Positions 52,668 to 64,000 of a stretch of DNA of 64,000 bases are shown one piece after another (the first letter of the stretch is position 1; each line of letters starts with the position of its first letter). Both the position numbers and the translations under genes were made by a program. The stretch is from Palsa-504 sp963839095 (GTDB taxonomy: Bacteria; Actinomycetota; Actinomycetes; Streptosporangiales; Streptosporangiaceae): contig CAWIUF010000024.1 of assembly GCA_963839095.1 (NCBI GenBank), positions 186,001 through 250,000 of the forward strand, written 5' to 3'. Under the pieces are notes generated by a model. That model had not been told where the DNA came from, made no database searches, and was given only the letters and a program-made list of their open reading frames with translations.

Positions 52668-53618
52668 CTGATCCGTTCCAGGCCGATCCCTTTGAAGCAC
52701 TGCGCGAGCCCGTCACGCCGGCCGATCCCGACCCCGGCTTCGCCGGGCGGCTGCGGCAGCGGCTGACCCGGGAGGTCTTCGCATCATCTCCAGGAGGAAT
52801 CATGTCCCAGCAGACCGTCGCGAGCCAGGTGGAGCGCGAGGCCGCCTGGCCTCCGGCCCTGACCCCCTACATCGTCGTGTCCGACGCCCGGCGGGCCATG
52901 GACTGGTACGTCGAGGTGTTCGGCGCGCAGCGCCGCGGCGAGCCCATCGTCAACGCGGACGGCACGATCGGCCACGCCGAGATCGGCCTCGGCGACGCTG
53001 TGCTGATGTTCTCCGAAGCTTCGGACCTGTGGCCCAACGTGCCCGTGCGCGCGCCCGACTCCCCCGCGACGTTCAGCCAGAGCCTCCACCTGCAGGTCGA
53101 TGACGTGGACGGGACGACCGAGCGGGCCCGGCACAGCGGCGCCTCGGTGGAGCGGGCGCCGGCCGACCAGCCCTACGGGCGCGGCTCGGTGATCGTCGAC
53201 CCGTTCGGGCACCGCTGGATACTGCTGCGGCCGCCGGCCGGGGCTACCCGGCTGCGCCAGGGCGACGTCGCGAACGTGACGATGATGGCGAGCGACGCGC
53301 AGCGGGCCAAGGAGTTCTACGAGGCCGTGCTGCAGGTACCGTTCTCGTCCGCGTCACCCGGGCACGTGGCGTACGGCGGAGACCCGGCCGCCGCTGGGCA
53401 TCTTCTCGGCACGGGACGCGGAGCCGCAGGTGCAGCTGACCTTCCGCGTCGACGACATCGGCGCCGCGGCCGAGCGGGTCCGGGCAGCCGGCGGGCGCGC
53501 GGACGAGCCCGAGCGCAGGCCGTTCGGGATGACCGCAGCATGCGTCGACGACCAGGGGATGACGTTCAGGCTCTGGCAGCCGGTCGGCCTGACGGGACCG
53601 GCTGACGGGACCGGCTGA
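52664..53618 (+). CDS. VOC (glyoxalase/bleomycin-resistance-like) protein, two domains, single frameshift
   Basis: An N-terminal segment (FEALREPVTPADPDPGFAGR) is followed by the first VOC module (PPALTPYIVVSDARRAMDWY, VFGAQRRGEPIVNADGTIGH) and a second one beginning NVTMMASDAQRAKEFYEAVL. Near 53388 the frame shifts; one base restored continues LGIFSARDAEPQVQLTFRVD and DDQGMTFRLWQPVG to the stop at 53618. The gene is coupled to the ECF sigma factor by ATGA. The last codons and stop are made from a 13-bp tandem repeat. Such proteins bind or convert small toxic molecules. Confidence 0.85.
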
Positions 53619-53653
53619 CGGGACCGGCTGACGGGACCGGCTGACGGGACCGG
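53589..53653. repeat. Five tandem 13-bp repeats at the end of the VOC gene
   Basis: CTGACGGGACCGG is repeated five times without change from 53589, with a partial sixth. Since 13 is not a multiple of three, every added or lost copy changes the reading frame. The unit contains TGA, which provides the gene's stop in the present frame. Confidence 0.92.
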
Positions 53654-53712
53654 CTGACGAGGCGAGGCGGCGGGAGACGGCTAGAGCTCGTCCCGCAAAC
53701 GCCGTCTCTGAA

Positions 53713-53770
53713 ATTCAGTGGTTGTGACGCCCTACCCACGCTTTTCGGTAGAACGCCACGACCACTGAAT
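53713..53770. repeat. 58-base imperfect hairpin with two-part stem
   Basis: ATTCAGTGGTTGTG (53713-53726) mirrors CACGACCACTGAAT (53757-53770), 13 of 14 positions. Inside, a 5-bp stem CTACC/GGTAG (53732-53736, 53747-53751) closes a 10-base loop. The 14 + 5 bp plan resembles the hairpin at 11751-11804, though the bases differ. Confidence 0.75.
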
Positions 53771-53876
53771 CGGGATGGTGCGTGGGGGGCGGGTGAGGCT
53801 TATGGGGGACGACTTCGGGCGGCTCTATGGTGGGCTTGCAGGACTGTGGGTCTGGTGGGACTGGTGGGGTCATAGG

Positions 53877-53989
53877 GGCGGGCGGGACCGGTGAGGCGGG
53901 CGGGACCGGTGAAGGGGCGGGACCGGTGAAGGGCGGGACCGGTGAAGGGCTGGACCGGTGAAGGGCTGGACCGGTGAATGGGTGGTGGG
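53877..53989. repeat. Imperfect tandem array of a 16-17-base GGACCGGTGAA unit
   Basis: About six units of the form GGGCGGGACCGGTGAA follow each other with small differences (GGCT for GGCG in the last two, GAGG in the first). It lies directly downstream of the carboxylesterase stop codon. Confidence 0.85.
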
Positions 53990-54000
53990 GGCGGGGTGGG

Positions 54001-55420
54001 TTAGGTGTCGAAGTGGAGGCTGTGGGTTAGGTGGGGGTTGCGGTCGATGATCATTACTGAGGAGTCGGCGGAGAAGGGGGGCCAGCCGGGGTCGCCGGTG
54101 GCGGCGAACGAGGCGAAGGCGTGGTGGTCGAAGTCGGCGAGTTGCTGCGGCGGGTTCGGGCCGGTGTACTCGCGGACGTAGGGGGCGCCGAGGTTGTTGA
54201 AGAAGAACGGGATGTCGATGGAGTGGCCGGCCAGGATGTACGGCGCGGCGGTCGACTCCCAGCCGAACTCGTAGCGGTAGGTCGGGGCCGCGCCCGTGGC
54301 CACCCGGGCCTCGGCGAACGCCTGGGTGGGGTGGCGGAACAAGTCGTCGGCGAACTGCCGTTGCCCTTCGCGCCGGGCCTGCGCTGAACCGGGCCGGTCG
54401 CGGAATCCCTGCCAGGCGAACTCGTTCTTCGTCGTGCCGGCCAGGACCGGGACGGCCGAGCCGCGGCCGGCCCGCACGGCGTCGAGGAACTGGGTGGCCA
54501 CGACGTCGCCGTCGATGACGGGGCCCCACGGGGGCATCAGCGGGGTCCCGGCGGCCTCGTACTCGGCCACCACCGCGTCATGCGCGTCGATGAGCTCGAG
54601 CGGGGTCCGCGAGGCCAGGCCGGCCCGGGTGGCCTCGACCCCCGCGTGCTTCGCGAGGGCATCGGTCATGACCCGGGCCTGGTCGGCAGGCCAGGCCGAG
54701 GCGGGGGCGATCCCGCTGGCGATGACGGCCTGCCGGAACAGGCCCTCGGCGGCCGCCGAGACCAGCAGGGACGAGACCGCCATCCCGCCGGCGGACTGGC
54801 CCATCACCGTGACCCGGCCCGGGTCGCCGCCGAACGCCGCGATGTTGTCCCGGACCCATTCCAGCGCCGCGATGCAGTCGAGCAGGCCGCGGTTCGACGG
54901 CGCGTCGGCGAGCTCGGCGAACCCCTCGGCGCCGAGGCGGTAGTTGATGCTCACCACGACGAGGCCCTGGCGGGCGAAGGACGTGCCGTCGTACCAGGGG
55001 TTCGCGCTGCAGCCGGCGAAGAAGCCGCCGCCGTGGATCCAGACCAGCACCGGCCGCGGGCCGCCGGTCCCGGTCGTCCAGACGTTGAGGTTGAGGATCT
55101 CCTCCCCCGCGATGATCGGCTCGATGACGTCGGGGAGGCCGCCCGGCGCCGCGCCCTCCCGCTGGGGTGCGGTCGGGCCGAACTCGAACGCCTCGAACGG
55201 CTCCGTCCAGGGCTCGTGCGGCTGGGGCGCGAGGAACCGGCGCTCGCCGAACGGCGGGGCCGCGTACGGGATGCCCTTGTAGGCCGCGACCCCGTCGCGT
55301 GACCCGGCCGGTCACGGGGCCGTGGCTGGTGGTGCCCGTGGTGGCGGTGCCCGTGGTGGTGGTGCCCGTGGTGGTGGTGCCCGTGGTGGTGGCGGCGGTG
55401 GGGGTGACGGCGTTGGTCAT
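54001..55420 (-). CDS. Type-B carboxylesterase, single frameshift near the N-terminus
   Basis: The body from VLVWIHGGGFFAGCSANPWY onwards is complete: VTVMGQSAGGMAVSSLLVSA with the Ser nucleophile, a Glu in GTTKNEFAWQG, and the His in ILAGHSIDIPFFFNNLGAPY. Upstream the family N-terminus (AYKGIPYAAPPFGERRFLAP) is in another frame from the ATG 55420 part; one base near 55303 joins them. Residues 8-35 are an odd Thr/Gly repeat from 15-bp DNA units. ATG 55420 overlaps the stop of the DppF-like gene. It is the last gene of the 54-64 kb operon and a distant paralogue of the esterase at its other end. Confidence 0.82.
55330..55391. repeat. About four 15-bp repeats at the 5' end of the carboxylesterase gene
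   Basis: Units like GGTGCCCGTGGTGGT repeat with single changes and encode the Thr/Gly-rich N-terminal tail (read on the minus strand as TTTGTTTTG-like residues). The tail precedes the esterase fold and has no visible signal-peptide character. Confidence 0.85.
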
Positions 55421-56451
55421 GGGTGTGGCTGCCTTCCGATGGCGAAGATTCCGGCGCCTTCTCCCGGCGGTAGCTCGTCGATCCGGACGCAGGCCACCGC
55501 GCGGCCGCCGCCGATGTCCGTCAGCGGGGGCGTCGCGGCGACGCAGCGCTCGGCGGCGAACGGGCAGCGCGGGGCGAACGGGCAGCCGGTGCCGTCGCGC
55601 GGCGCGAAGCCGGACCGGGTGGACGCCTGCGACCGGGCGATCCGCCGGGCCTGCTGGGCTTGCACGTCCGGTACCGGCACCGAGGCCAGCAGGGCCCGGG
55701 TGTAGGGGTGGGCGGGCCGCTCGCAGACATCGGCGGCCAGGCCCTGCTCCATCACCCGGCCGCGGTACAGCACCACGACCCGGTCCGAGACGTGCCGGAC
55801 CACGGCCATGTTGTGCGAGATGAAGATGTAGCTCGTCCCGGCGTCCCGCTGGATTTCCTCCAGCAGGTTCAGCACCTGGGCCTGGACCGACACGTCGAGC
55901 GCGCTCACCGCCTCGTCGCACACGACGATCTCCGGCTCGAGCATCAGGGCCCGGGCGATCGCGATGCGCTGGCGCTGGCCGCCGGAGAATTCCGCCGGGT
56001 ACCTGGACATGGCGGCGGGCCCGATGCCGACCCGGTCGAGCAGCCGCTCGGCCCGGCTCCTGATCTCGGCCGCGGACTGCCCCTTGCGGGCGACGCGGAG
56101 CGGCTCGGTCACGGTCGCCCCGATCGTCTTGGACGGGTCGAGCGAGCTGAACGGATCCTGGAAGATCGCCTGCAGGCTGGTGCGCAGCGCCTGGCGCTGC
56201 CGGGCGGGAGCCTTCAGGATCTCGGTGCCGTGCAGGCGGATGCTGCCCCCGGCGGCCGGGCGCAGGCCCAGGATGGCCGACGCGATCGTGGTCTTGCCGG
56301 AGCCCGACTCCCCCACGATCGCGACGGTCTCGCCGGGCGCGACCGACATCGACACGTCGCGAGACGGCGGCGAAGGGGGGCCGCCGGAACCCGCGCGAGT
56401 AGGTCACGGTCAGGTCCTCGATCTCGAGGAGCGCCCTGTCATTAACCGGGG

Positions 56452-56455
<4 letters not shown>
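55417..56455 (-). CDS. ABC transporter ATP-binding protein, Opp/DppF type, single frameshift
   Basis: Walker A GESGSGKTTIASAILGL, Q-loop FQDPFSSLDPSKTIG, the signature EFSGGQRQRIAIARAL, Walker B EIVVCDEAVSALDVSVQ and the Opp/Dpp C-terminal cysteine patch (CPFAPRCPFAAERC) are all present. The start (MTPVNDRALLEIEDLTVTYS) is at ATG 56455 in another frame; one extra base near 56367 joins them. It overlaps the DppD-like gene before it and the esterase after it by ATGA. As the second ATPase of a peptide-type importer it energises uptake together with the DppD-like subunit. Confidence 0.88.
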
Positions 56456-57455
<1,000 letters not shown>

Positions 57456-58387
57456 CGGCGGGACGTTCGGCCGCCGGCTTCGCCCGAGCGCTGGCGACCC
57501 GGCTGCGGTTCGTGGCCGTCGCGTCCCGCAGCGCGTCCGCGACCAGGATGAGCGAACCGATGACCAGCCCCAGCGTCGCCCCGCTGGGCACGATCAGCCA
57601 CGGCTGCTGGGCCATGACCTGCTGGGCGTCGCTGACCATGCCGCCCCAGCTGGGGTTGGGCGGGCTGACGCCGAGATTGATGTAGTTGAGGCCGCCCTGG
57701 ATGCCGAGGATCACGGCCCCGAGGACGGCCGTGTTCACGATGATCGGTCCCCAGATGTTGGGGAGCACGTGCCGGAGCACGATGCGCGCCCGCCCGAGGC
57801 CGATCACCTCGGCGGCGGCGATGAAGATCTCCTCGCGGACGGCCCGGGCGGCGGCCCGGGTGACCCGGATGATGGCCGGCGACGACAGCAGCCCGAGCGT
57901 GACCATGCCCGGCGCTGGCGCTGTTGTTGGTGATCGTGTAGATCATCAGCAGGACCACGATGCCGGGGATCGCCATGACGATCTCGGTCGACCCGGGAGA
58001 TGGCGTTGTCGGTGAACCGGCCGGAGTAGCCGGCGATCAGGCCGAAGACGATGCCGACGATCACCGCGACGGCGAGCGCCTCGGCCAGCCCGAGCGAGGC
58101 TGACCCGGCCGCCCCACAGCAGCCGGCTCAGCACGTCGCGGCCGAGCCGGTCGGTGCCCAGCAGGTGGGCGTGCGAGGGCAGCGACAGAGGTGGCGGTCA
58201 GGTCCTGGTCGAGCGGGTCGTAGGGCGCGATCACCGGGGCGAGGCAGACCGCGATGACCACGATCAGCAGGAAGCCGCCCGCCGACCACGCCGAGCGGGC
58301 GGCGCAGGTACTCGCGCAGCAGCCGCAGCTTCGGCTGCCGCGGCGCGGTCGCGCTGGCTTCGGCGATCGTCTCTTCGATACTGGCGG

Positions 58388-59333
58388 TCATGCCCCGCGC
58401 ACCTTCGGGTTCAGGATCGCGCTCGCGATGTCGACGAGCACGTTGACGATGACGACGATCACGGTGAAGTAGAGCGAGATGCCCTGGATCACCGGCAGGT
58501 CGGCTTGCAGGGCGGACTGGAGCGCCTGCGAGCCCAGGCCGGGCAGCACGAAGATGTTCTCGATGATGACGGTGCCGCTCAGGGCGCCGACGAAGATGAT
58601 CCCGAGCACGGTGACCACCGGCGCCGGCGGCGTTCCGCAGCGCGTGCTTGTAGATGAGCGAGACCTCGGACGCCCCGTTCGCGCGCAGGGTGCGGGTGAA
58701 CGGGCTCGGCCGCGGCGAGCAGCATCTGGTCCCGGGTCTGTTTCGCCACCGCCGTGACGCCGCCGAAGGCCAGGGCGATCACCGGCAGGACCAGGGAACC
58801 GACCCACAGCCCCGGCCCCTGGGCGAAGGGCACGTAGCCGGTCGCCGGGAACAGCGGGCACTGCACCGCGAAGAAGGTGATCAGGATGACGGCGAGCCAG
58901 AAGTTCGGGACGGCGATGCCGATGGCCGAGACGCCGTCGATGACCTGGCCGACGATCTTGCCGCCGGTGGCGGACAGGACGCCGAGCAGGACCCCGGCGA
59001 CCGTGAACACGAGCAGGGAGCCGATGATCAGGGACAGGCTGACGCTCAGCCGCGGGGCGAGGATCGACTGGACGGACTGGCCGGTCGTGTACGAGACGCC
59101 GAGATCGCCGTGGACGGCGCCGCCGAGCCAGTGGAAGTAGCGGACGATCAGCGGCTGGTCCAGGCCCAGGCGGTGGTTGAACGCGTCGACCTGGGCCGGG
59201 CTGGCGTTCAGCCCGAGCACGGTACGAGCCGACGTTGGACGGCGCCACGCCCTGCAGGAAGATAGGTGATGGTCGGCACGATCACCAGCAGGACGAGGGA
59301 CCCGATCAGTCGCGGTGCGAATCGCTTGAGCAT
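58388..59333 (-). pseudogene. ABC transporter permease, DppB type, several frameshifts
   Basis: ATG 59333 begins MLKRFAPRLIGSLVLLVIVP, the first helix. After shifts near 59230-59265 the main part follows: VLGLNASPAQVDAFNHRLGL, FHWLGGAVHGDLGVSYTTGQ, SLIIGSLLVFTVAGVLLGVL and AIGIAVPNFWLAVILITFFA. Further shifts near 58620-58705 lead to IFVGALSGTVIIENIFVLPG, SALQADLPVIQGISLYFTVI and the end at 58388. This is the full pattern of a DppB-like permease. Together with the DppC-like subunit it forms the membrane channel of a peptide/oligosaccharide-type importer. Confidence 0.82.
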
Positions 59334-59362
59334 GAAGCGGCTCTTTTCTGACCGGTTGCGGT

Positions 59363-59387
59363 GCCGCCCGGATAGATTCCGGGCGGC
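59363..59387 (-). promoter_or_regulatory. Intercistronic hairpin between binding-protein and permease genes
   Basis: GCCGCCCGG (59363-59371) pairs perfectly with CCGGGCGGC (59379-59387) around the loop ATAGATT, in the 63-base gap after the solute-binding-protein stop. Hairpins here commonly stabilise or partly terminate the message so that more binding protein than permease is made. Confidence 0.78.
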
Positions 59388-59396
59388 AGCCGTGGT

Positions 59397-60984
59397 TCAG
59401 CTGGAGCTGGCCGGCTTCCACTGGGTGGGGTCGGGCCACGGGTACGTGCCGAAGGTCAGCCCGGCGACGTCCTTGGTGGAAAATAGCAGGGCATCGGTGC
59501 TGGCCACGGAACGAGGTAGGCGTTCTTGACCATGTAGGTCTCCGAGGCCTGGGCGGCCTGGACACCCTGCGGCGATTCGATGTCGTGCGCCCGCTGGGCC
59601 TGGGCGAGCTGGTTGCCGGCCGGGTCCTGGTACCCCATGTAGTTGTAGAGCGCGGGGTTGGTGACCAGCTGCTGGGTGTCGACCAGCTGGACCGAGTACT
59701 GGAACGTCAGCGTGGTCGTGGGGTACTTCTTGCCGAGCAGCAGGTTGACGTAGGCCGAGAACGACGGCGTGGTCTTGATCGTCACGTTGACGCCGACGGA
59801 CTTCCAGTTGGCCGCCAGGGCCTGGGCGAGCAGGTCACCGCTGTCGACCGCGGGCTGCTCGACCAGCGTGAAGCTGAACCCGTGCGGGTAGCCGGCCTGG
59901 GCCAGCAGCTGCTTGGCCTTGGCCGGGATCGTAGGGGTACTGCTGGTCCAGGCTGGCGAGGTAGCCGCCGACGCCCTTCGGCACGAACTGCGTGGTGGGC
60001 GTGCCGTAGTCGCCGTAGAGGGACTTGACGATGGCCGGGCGGTTCACCGCGTAGTTGAGCGCCTGCCGGACCCGGACGTCCTTGAGCGCGGGCGTGATCT
60101 TGCCGTCGATGTCGGCGAGGTAGACGCCGAGCATGGCCGACGGCGCCGTCTCGATGTTCAGGCCCGCGGACTTGGCGGCCGGGGCGGTCGTGGCCGCGCC
60201 CTCGGCCACCTGCACCTGGCCCGAGCGCAGGGCGGCGAGGATCGAGTTGTTGTCGGTGATGATCTTGATGACGACCTGGTCGTAGTGCTGCGCGCTCTTG
60301 TCCCAGTAGTACGGGTTCTTGACGTAGACGTACTTGTTGTCGGCGATGGTGGCCGACTTGTCGAGCATGTACGGGCCGGCGCCGTCGGTGCTCGAACCCA
60401 GGCTGGTCGGGTTGGCCAGGCCCTTCGGGCCCACCACGTCGCCGGCCATGCCGTCCTGGTCGAGCCCGTAGGGCAGCAGCGGGTCGAGCTTGCTGAGCTT
60501 AGCGTGACCTGGAGCGGCCCGGTGGCGGTGATGCTGCTGACGTTCGCGAGCCAGGCCGTGAAGCTGCCGCTCTTCTTGTAGTGCAGGAGCCAGTTCACGA
60601 CCGACTGCGCGGTCATCGCGGAGCCGTCGCTGAACTTGACGCCCTTGCGGAGGTTCATCACGAACGAGAGGCGGTCCGCGGAGTAGCTCCAGGTGGTCGC
60701 CAGCCCGGGGGCGGCCGTCCCGTCGGGCTGGCGCTCGATCAGGGCGGCGTAGGTGAGGTTGGGGAACCAGACGCTGGGGATCCCGTTGCTCGAGGTCGTC
60801 GGGTCCAGGCTGGCGGGCCCGGCGGTGGCGGCGATGGTCAAGGTGGTAGACGCCTTGCCGCCGCCGCCGGCTGACCCGCCTCCCTTGGCTGTACAGGCCG
60901 TCAGGGCCATGGCGGAAGCTGCGATCGCGGTGACTGATATGGCCCGGACGAGCCGGCCCGTGGCTGCGGTGCTCTGGAGCGCAT
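59397..60984 (-). pseudogene. ABC transporter solute-binding lipoprotein, peptide/oligosaccharide (SBP family 5) type, frameshifted
   Basis: A lipoprotein signal precedes the domain (VTAIAASAMALTACTAKGGG, lipobox LTAC). SBP family 5 blocks follow: PNLTYAALIERQPDGTAAPG, WSYSADRLSFVMNLRKGVKF, NPTSLGSSTDGAGPYMLDKS, DVRVRQALNYAVNRPAIVKS and the end FGTYPWPDPTQWKPASSS before the stop at 59397. Shifts lie at the start codon (about 60980), near 60500, 59930 and 59510. ATG 60984 has an AAAGGGACGG upstream. It would capture the substrate outside the cell for the DppBCDF-like importer; binding specificity cannot be read. Confidence 0.85.
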
Positions 60985-61019
60985 GACCGTCCCTTTCTTC
61001 TCGTGGTGCGCTGGCGTGG

Positions 61020-62450
61020 TCAAAGTTTTCCGAGGGCGTAGCGCGGCGCCGTGCTCGGTGATGTCGCGGTAGACGGCGGTGAACTGGCGCGCGAACTCGG
61101 CGTCCTCGCCCAGGTCGCCGAAGATCTTGGTCACGGTCAGGAAGCCGGCCGGGTCGGCCTGCTGCCGCCTGACCGCCTCGTCGACGAGGTCGCGCTGCCG
61201 TTCGGTGAAGTCGATCGGGGCACCGCCGGCGTCCAGGCCCCGCGCGAAGGCGGCCCAGCTGGCGACGATGGCGGCCGACCAGGGTGAGGTGAGCCCGCGG
61301 TCCTGCCGGTCGCGGACGACCGGCAGCAGGAACTGCGCGATCCGGTCCGCGCCGTCGGTGCCCAGGCGCAGCAAGGTGTCGGGCACGTACGGGTTGGAGA
61401 ACCGGGCCAGCAGGCTGCGCTGGTAGTCGCCGAGGTCGATGCCGGGCACCGGCGCCAGCGTCGGCTCCGCCTCGTCCTTCATGTAGTGGCGGACCAGGCT
61501 GGCGATGGCCGGGTCGGCGATCGCCTCGTGCGCGAACCGGTAACCCAGCAGGTAGCCGAAGTAGGCGATGGCCTGGTGGCCCGCGTTGAGCAGCCGGAGC
61601 TTCATGAGCTCGTACGGCGCGACGTCCGGGACCAGGGCGACGCCCGCATCCTCGTACGGCGGCCGGCCCAGGGTGAACCGGTCTTCGAGCACCCACGCGG
61701 TGAAGTCCTCGCAGACGACCGGCCAGGCATCGTTGACGTGGTACGTCTGCGACCACGTAGCGCCGGGTCTCGTCGGTGGTGACCGGGGTGATCCGGTCCA
61801 CCATGCTGCTCGGGAAGGCGACCTCGCGGTCGATCCAGGCGGCCAGGCCCGGGTCGGTCAGGTGCGCGTAGGAGGTGAAGCTCTGCCGGGCCACGCGGCC
61901 GTTGCCCGGCAGGTTGTCGCAGGACACGATCGTGAAGGGCGCGATGCCGCGGTCCCGGCGGCGGCGCAGGCCCTCGACGACGACGCCGAACACGGTGGCC
62001 GGGACCGCGCCCGGCTCCAGGTCACGCCGCACCGCGGGGTCGTCCGCGTCGAAGCCCGCCGCCGTCGGCCACGTTGTAGCCGCCCTCGGTGATGGTCAGC
62101 GACACGATCCGGGTACCGGGGTGGGCGAGCCGCTCGAGGACCGCTTCGGGGTCATCGGGCGCGTAGAGGAAATCGGTGATCGAGGCGATGGACCGGGCGG
62201 TCGCCGTGCCGTCGGGGCCGCGCTCGACGAGGGTGTACCGCATGTCCTGGCCGCGCAGCGCGTCCCGGACCCGGGCGTCGCCCGGCAGCAGGCCCACGCC
62301 GCAGATGGCCCAGTCGGCCGCCTCGCCCCGGTTCAGCAGGCGGTCGAGGTACATGGCCTGGTGAGCGCGGTGGAAGTTGCCGACGCCGATGTGGACGATG
62401 CCGATCCGGAGATCCCCGGGCCGGTAGTCCGGCTGTGCGACGAGATCCAC
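61020..62450 (-). pseudogene. Mannitol-dehydrogenase-family oxidoreductase (fructuronate-reductase-like), three frameshifts
   Basis: The N-terminal NAD domain has HIGVGNFHRAHQAMYLDRLL (GxGxFH motif), the middle FTIVSCDNLPGNGRVARQSF, and the C-terminal domain PYELMKLRLLNAGHQAIAYF, which holds the catalytic Lys of this family. Breaks near 62065, 61750 and 61040 separate the parts; the last gives the normal end RYALGKL and a stop at 61020. The start is GTG 62450. Such enzymes reduce fructuronate, tagaturonate or related keto-sugars. Placed before the importer genes, it suggests that the imported compound yields a sugar acid or polyol; this is inference. Confidence 0.83.
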
Positions 62451-62469
62451 CGGTCAGTCCTGCCCCTGG

Positions 62470-64000
62470 TCAGCGGCAGGTCGCGGCGCTGCCGATGGAA
62501 TCCAGCGGCGCCGCGGTGTCCGCCCGGTGCGGCTTCCCAGAAATCGAGGCGTTCGGCGATGTGACCGGCGACGGCGGCCGGATGGCGGTCGATGACCATG
62601 GTCTCCCGGCCATCGGGCGTGAAAGGGGGCCACGGGGGAAGCAGGCCGCTCGTTAGGTCGCCATGGGTGACGAACTGGGCTACGGCGCCGCTGACCTGGC
62701 GCGCGACCTCAGCCGCAGCCGGCCCCTGGCCTTCTTCGCCGAGGAACCCGGGCACGCCGGGCTGGTGCAGGTTGCCGAAGAAGTAGGGCAGGTCGGCCAG
62801 GTGGGCGGCGCCTACGCCGTCGTCGCGGGCGGGCCAGCCCCAGGCGAACTCGTACAGGTAGGTGCGGCCGCCGGACGAGGCGTGCGCGGCCGCCAGCCGG
62901 CGCGCTGGCTCGGCCCAGCCGTGCTCGGTCGAGATCAGGCGGGTGATCGACGGCGTTCGTCCGGCCTGCTCGGTCTGCTCGGCTACGGCCTGGTACAGCC
63001 TGACCGCCGCCGCCCGGGTGGCCGGGTCCGGCACCAGCGCCGGCCAGCGTCGTCTCGATCGCGGGCGCCTGGCCCGCCCAGCCGGTGATCTCGAACAGCC
63101 GGTGCTCCTCGCGGGTGGTGCCGATCATCAGGTCCACGTCTCTGGCCGACCCGGCCGCGATCGCGGCGAACGGGTCGGCGGGCAGGACCTGGCCGTCGCC
63201 GACCAGCGGGAAGATGCGGGCCTCGATGCCGAGCTCGCGCTGGGTGTCCGCGATCCGGAAGATGGACAGCGCGCGCAGTCGCGCCAGGACGTCGGGGGCG
63301 CCCGGCTCGATGTGCAGGCTTTTCAGGGCCTTGGCGGTCGCCGCGCGGGCGGTCTCGACGCTGACGGTCGCGTCCGCGTGACCGCTCTCGACGATGGCGC
63401 GCGCGAACAGGCCGCGGGCGGCCGGCGCGGCCAGCAGCGCGACGGTGGACATGGCGCCGGCGGACTGCCCGCCGACGGTGACCCGGGCCGGGTCGCCGCC
63501 GAACGCGGCGATGTTCTCCTGGACCCAGCGCAGCGCCATGATCTGGTCCTGGATGGCGAAGTCGCAGTGGCCCGGCTCGGTGTCGCCGAGGTAGAGACCG
63601 CCGAGGAGGCCGAGCCGGTAGTTCAGGGTCACCACGACGAGGCCGTGCTCGCGGGCATGGGCGGTCCCGTCGATCCAGGCCCCGGTGCCCGAGCCGTAGA
63701 GGAAGGCGCCGCCGTGAATCCACACCAGGACCGGGGCGCGGCCGCGCGGTGTCCGGGGTCCAGACATTCAGGTTGAGGCAGTCCTCCCCGGCCTGGGCGC
63801 CGGCGGCGTAGAAGTTGTGCTCCGCCGCCGGGATGGCCTTGGGGAGCGGGTCGATGTCCTGCAGGGAGATGAGGCCGAATTGCGTGGCGTCGATTCTGGT
63901 GGCCGCGCGCGGGGCTGGCTGCGGCGGCGCGAACCTCAGTTGACCGGTCGGGGCCGCCGCGTAGCGGATCCCGCGGAAGGTCGCGATGGCCTGCCCGACC
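62470..64000 (-). pseudogene. Type-B carboxylesterase (5' end outside window), frameshifted
   Basis: From the window edge the family N-terminus is read (IATFRGIRYAAAPTGQLRFA, AGEDCLNLNVWTPDTA). After a shift near 63745 comes VLVWIHGGAFLYGSGTGAWI, then VTVGGQSAGAMSTVALLAAP with the Ser nucleophile. After a shift near 63045 follows TYLYEFAWGWPARDDGVGAA with the late HLADLPYFFGNLHQPG. The end is unclear; one frame gives a stop at 62470, 20 bases before the dehydrogenase start. It is the first visible gene of the leftward operon and matches the esterase at 54001-55420 in design, so two related esterases bracket the importer. Confidence 0.78.

Larger units (their letters stand above)
53619..54000. 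other. 382-bp intergenic region made of repeats and one hairpin
   Basis: It has no gene. It contains the rest of the 13-bp repeat, a 58-base hairpin (53713-53770) and a second tandem array (53877-53989), and ends at the stop codon of the leftward carboxylesterase operon. Confidence 0.75.

Overview
The window is very GC-rich (roughly 70% or more), with dense, overlapping genes. It carries families typical of filamentous or soil Actinomycetota: a BTAD/AfsR-type regulator, an ECF41 sigma factor, CGNR and BldC-like small regulators, a DUF222/HNH endonuclease, DUF1707 and DUF6745 proteins, and many TetR and CaiB/acyl-CoA genes. A Streptosporangiales-like actinomycete is my best inference; no rRNA or tRNA gene was seen to settle it. 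No CRISPR array or phage structural gene was seen.

Layout. 0-2.6 kb: the tail of a TPR regulator, then a quinone-oxidoreductase-like gene divergent from its TetR repressor across a clear operator. 2.8-4.9 kb: a decayed DUF222/HNH gene. 5-10.3 kb: DUF1707 membrane protein, TetR/MFS efflux pair, Gfo/Idh oxidoreductase, pyruvate kinase. 10.3-12 kb: two coupled tiny genes (zinc-ribbon-like and BldC-like), then about 1.3 kb of non-coding, repeat- and hairpin-rich DNA. 12-15 kb: zinc protein, ECF41 sigma factor with its AhpD-like partner, LysM cell-wall protein. 15.5-18.4 kb: two overlapping tyrosine recombinases, both broken by frameshifts. 18.5-25.8 kb: a metabolic block (MBL hydrolase, ABM monooxygenase, CGNR regulator opposite an alpha/beta-hydrolase/SDR pair, flavin monooxygenase, epoxide-hydrolase-like protein, YciO, solute-binding-like protein). 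25.9-32 kb: a secreted protein and an acyl-CoA catabolic regulon (CoA transferase; enoyl-CoA hydratase, acyl-CoA dehydrogenase and hydrolase) with its TetR repressor; three copies of one palindrome mark its likely operators. 32-40.4 kb: DipZ-like thioredoxin, Bax-inhibitor protein, SDR/MFS pair, BTAD regulator, PPOX and cupin genes. 40.4-48.2 kb: a gene remnant invaded by a hairpin element, several repressor/enzyme/efflux modules with palindromic operators, and a Phd/VapC toxin-antitoxin pair. 48.3-53.6 kb: inositol-phosphatase-like, DUF6745, YciI, serine hydrolase, ABM, ECF sigma and VOC genes. 54-64 kb: one long leftward operon with two type-B carboxylesterases flanking a mannitol-dehydrogenase-family enzyme and a complete Dpp/Opp-type ABC importer.

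Two features cut across the window. First, single-base frameshifts are very unevenly spread: about 30 or more fall in the HNH gene, the recombinases, the 34-40 kb block and nearly every gene of the 54-64 kb operon, while long stretches between are clean. In most cases the expected protein resumes exactly in another frame, so these are either assembly/read errors or very recent decay. Second, a roughly 142-bp element with a nested three-tier stem occurs twice (11.4 and 40.6 kb) with compensating base changes in the stems. That is the best candidate here for an undescribed dispersed structured repeat.
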